From contig OX387602.1 of NCBI GenBank assembly GCA_947568835.1, positions 31,048,133 to 31,112,132 of the forward strand: DNA of 64,000 bases, written 5' to 3'. The position numbers and the translations under genes were made by a program. This document shows positions 63,201-64,000 of this stretch, in pieces. The notes below the pieces were generated by a model, which saw only the letters and a list, made by a program, of their open reading frames with translations, had not been told where the DNA came from and ran no database searches. The DNA is from Protonemura montana (lineage: Eukaryota; Arthropoda; Insecta; Plecoptera; Nemouridae). The first letter of the stretch is position 1, and each line of letters opens with the position of its first letter.

Positions 63201-63623
63201 ATGTTAAATTATCGAACCAACTCTAACCTTGCCTTGCCAAACCTTCTCTATTTTCATTTTGTTGCATTGACTTGTTTATATGTTTTACTGATTATGTTTA
63301 TATCATCTATGTACGATCAACTCAAACAATAAACAATATTTCAGTCTTCACCGTGTGGAGTCCCGGTGCTGCTCGCTCCCTTCGGGTTGAGCGGCGTACT
63401 GACCGGTGGCAAGGCGGCGGCGCCGGGTGCAGACCAACGTGGCCACCGCACACTCGAGGAGTGGCGCCAGTTCTTCCCGCTCCGCGCCGGCAACGACGAC
63501 GGCGTTCCGCCGCTGGTAGAGGTGGCGGTGGGCGGCGTACGGATGCGATATCCCGCCGCGTATGTCCTCGTCACCGACATGGACGGCTTCGAGCCGAATC
63601 CCCCGGCATCGCAGCAACATCGG
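48286..63623 (+). CDS. MED13: Mediator complex subunit 13 (Skuld), N-terminal exons; continues past the window
   Basis: Five exons seen: 48286-48354, 55685-56033, 61848-61932, 62343-62550, 63345-63623; 990 nt, 330 aa, ending in phase 0 at a donor, so the 3' part is off the window. MED13 links the CDK8-cyclin C-MED12 kinase module to core Mediator in the nucleus. Exon 1 encodes [15 protein letters not shown], nearly identical to fly Skuld. Exon 2 has [15 protein letters not shown] and [13 protein letters not shown], with an Ala/Ser/Gly insert in between. Exon 3 has [20 protein letters not shown]. Exon 4 has [13 protein letters not shown] and [10 protein letters not shown]. Exon 5 has [13 protein letters not shown] and [15 protein letters not shown]. 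Exons 2, 4 and 5 are strikingly GC-rich. Introns 1 and 2 are 7.3 and 5.8 kb. Confidence 0.93.
49617..49855. repeat. TGGTATTACTGGCGG-type tandem repeat with a 132-bp duplication
   Basis: Irregular units of GGTATTAC(T/A)GGCGGTATTAC. The flanking block ACAACGCCTTATCGCCGCTC occurs twice, 132 bp apart (from about 49580 and 49712), so a larger unit has been duplicated. Confidence 0.8.
50285..50302 (+). repeat. G18 homopolymer
   Basis: Eighteen consecutive G. Similar runs: G14 at 51150-51163, G14 at 54013-54026, G21 at 54817-54837, C15 at 54990-55004, C20 at 58110-58129, and (GGGC)n at about 59115-59136. All lie in MED13 introns 1-2 and could form G-quadruplexes in DNA, and in RNA for the G-on-plus runs. 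Confidence 0.9.
50947..50989. other. Perfect 19-bp hairpin
   Basis: CTGGCCTGGGATCTCCTCG, loop GATGA, then the exact complement. No mismatch in the stem. It is not part of any repeat family I found. Confidence 0.9.
52993..53034. other. 18-bp hairpin with one mismatch
   Basis: TGACAGTACGCCCAACTG, loop CGCAGC, then CAGCTGGGCGTACTGTCA. Confidence 0.85.
53525..53849 (+). repeat. 5S-SINE, head-truncated
   Basis: Begins at TGACCAGTTCTGTTCGGGAG, after the 5S C box, and runs to CACCACAAATAATAATAATG. MED13 intron 1, sense. Confidence 0.9.
54640..54752 (+). pseudogene. Possible Copia-type retrotransposon remnant
   Basis: One frame reads [18 protein letters not shown] and then stops; LxYLxxxTRPDLxYxV is the pattern at the end of Copia reverse transcriptases. 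The upstream part shows no readable RT, so this is a weak call resting on one short motif. Confidence 0.25.
56124..56728 (+). repeat. 5S-SINE, three-head copy
   Basis: AGAACCGAACAGTTTGGCGTG head, three A/C-box segments about 90 bp apart, body, and tail CACCACAAATCAAATAG. It lies about 90 bp after MED13 exon 2. Confidence 0.9.
57111..57445 (+). repeat. 5S-SINE with the start of its body triplicated
   Basis: No 5S head. Instead ACTTCACTCG(C/T)(C/G)TTGCTTATCAACCTCTCGACAGCA-type units of about 36 bp occur three times before the normal body continues. This is a different multiplication from that of the other copies. Confidence 0.85.
57780..57882 (-). repeat. 5S-SINE tail fragment, minus
   Basis: CATGCGGCACTGGTCTAAGG, GTGAATGAGTGGATGATGAT and CTAACCTGGCCTAGAA in the order of the reversed tail. 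Confidence 0.8.
59535..60200 (-). repeat. 5S-SINE with about four to five heads, minus
   Basis: Tail from 59541 (TTTGTGGTGTTTAGCGACGC), body to about 59840, then repeated CCATCC(A/T)ATACCTGACCCAG...GTTGCTTAACTTTCATCC units to 60200. The outermost 5S start is missing. Confidence 0.88.
60512..60934. mobile_element. Complete 423-bp foldback element (family C)
   Basis: Starts CGTTGAGTGTAGGTTCTAGG and ends with its complement CACTCAACG; the arms are about 190-200 bp and nearly identical around a small core. Seven-bp direct repeats CTATTAG flank it (60505-60511 and 60935-60941), consistent with a transposition target duplication. No coding capacity: a non-autonomous MITE-like element. Confidence 0.85.
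61322..61780 (-). repeat. 5S-SINE, about four heads, with 13-bp target-site duplication
   Basis: Flanked by CACTAAACACTGT at 61309-61321 and again at 61781-61793, exactly repeated. Inside is a tail-truncated minus copy with the head segment repeated about every 90 bp. It ends about 55 bp before MED13 exon 3. Confidence 0.9.
62100..62290 (+). repeat. Family B element, partial, upstream of MED13 exon 4
   Basis: TTTATTTAGATGCTTTAAGA, GTTACGAAACGTTGGGAAATT, AACCCAGTTGAAATAG; it ends about 50 bp before the exon 4 acceptor. Confidence 0.75.
62632..62910 (+). repeat. tRNA-module element
   Basis: Left inverted arm (TTATGAACACTATCTTCATC), inner region, module (AGTAGCTCAATGGTTCAGAA to CGTTTGGGCATC), then TTTTGAGACGGTTATAGTG and the right arm ending AAATAAGATTTCAAG. 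MED13 intron 4. Confidence 0.85.
62965..63200 (-). repeat. Non-LTR retrotransposon 3' end with RT C-terminus
   Basis: On the minus strand [14 protein letters not shown] then, after a one-base frame change, [10 protein letters not shown] and a stop; the 3' part ends AAATACAAATACAAAC. Same tail as the fragment at 36408. Confidence 0.72.
63240..63337 (+). repeat. MED13: Dispersed repeat D, copy 2, ending at the MED13 exon 5 acceptor
   Basis: Matches 19340-19440 to its end CAAACAATAAACAATATT; the exon 5 acceptor TTTCAG follows within 10 bp, so the acceptor region is largely repeat-derived. Confidence 0.65.
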
Positions 63624-63667
63624 GTAAACACGCCGGGTCTACTGGATTCAGTTCAACAACACATATC

Positions 63668-63902
63668 CATTTCTTAAGAAAAACTATTTGAACTGGGTTT
63701 TGAAAATGGGTTTTTATGTGGTTCTTTTGTTATTGGAAAATTGTTAGGACTGCTCAAACCTCTGAAGAAGTAACTAGTACGTGTTACGAAACGTTGGGAA
63801 ATTTAGTAGCCCTTAACTTAGCATTCAAAACCCAGTTCAAATAGTTTTTCTTAAAACTAGTGCTAAGGATAAATCAAGTAGACTTGAGTCTAAAAACCAC
63901 CA
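63668..63902 (-). repeat. Family B element, near complete
   Basis: AAACTATTTGAACTGGGTTTTG near the left, the core with GTTACGAAACGTTGGGAAATT, and the right terminal repeat ending GAGTCTAAAAACCACC. It starts about 45 bp after MED13 exon 5. Confidence 0.75.
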
Positions 63903-64000
63903 TTCCATATCTTGTTTGTAGCTGGAATTATATTCATATTTGAAACGTTCTAGTTAATCATTTAGAAAGTATGGGCACTTAACCTGTCATACTTTAATTT

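Overview
The window is animal nuclear DNA and almost certainly from an arthropod, most likely an insect. Coding exons are short, spliced with GT-AG (twice GC-AG) introns, and lie in a repeat-rich background. The mediator subunit at the right end opens with a peptide very close to fly Skuld/MED13, and the left end carries an antigen-5-type CAP gene of the arthropod kind. I could not resolve the insect order. Gene models were built by hand from splice sites, reading phase and remembered homologues, without transcripts or searches.

Layout, left to right: (1) 1-3895, flank with one tRNA-type repeat, its fragments and a CpG-rich stretch ending in a splice donor. (2) 3896-6059 (+), four-exon secreted CAP/antigen-5 protein, 276 aa. 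(3) 7024-13006 (-), nine-exon gene for a 578-aa protein I do not recognise. (4) 13494-45207 (+), 32-exon BLTP2 (KIAA0100/hobbit), a bridge-like lipid transfer protein; the model gives 2,241 aa, about the length of the human protein, and every exon junction keeps phase. (5) 46099-48047 (-), four-exon mitochondrial ribosomal protein MRPL50, 213 aa. (6) 48286 to past the right edge (+), first five exons of MED13 (Skuld). Genes 3/4 and 5/6 are divergent pairs with 487 bp and 238 bp between start codons. Genes 4/5 are convergent, with 3' ends that probably overlap. The genes have unrelated jobs (secretion, lipid transfer, mitochondrial translation, transcription), so this is ordinary gene packing and not a functional cluster.

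The unusual content is in the introns and spacers. A retroposon family has a head derived from 5S rRNA, repeated one to about five times at a ~90-bp period in different copies, two of them with clear target-site duplications. A second family has a tRNA-like module flanked by inverted repeats; one copy has the module's 5' part reiterated every 52 bp. At least two more inverted-repeat families are present, one with an intact 423-bp foldback copy. Several 3' ends of non-LTR retrotransposons with reverse-transcriptase C-terminal remnants occur. BLTP2 intron 15 holds a 4.6-kb, 15-bp-unit satellite. Other minisatellites have 26-, 41- and 73-bp units. The first two MED13 introns are GC-rich and carry several long G or C runs. 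Two inverted repeat pairs flank single exons or exon pairs of BLTP2 and could favour circular RNA.
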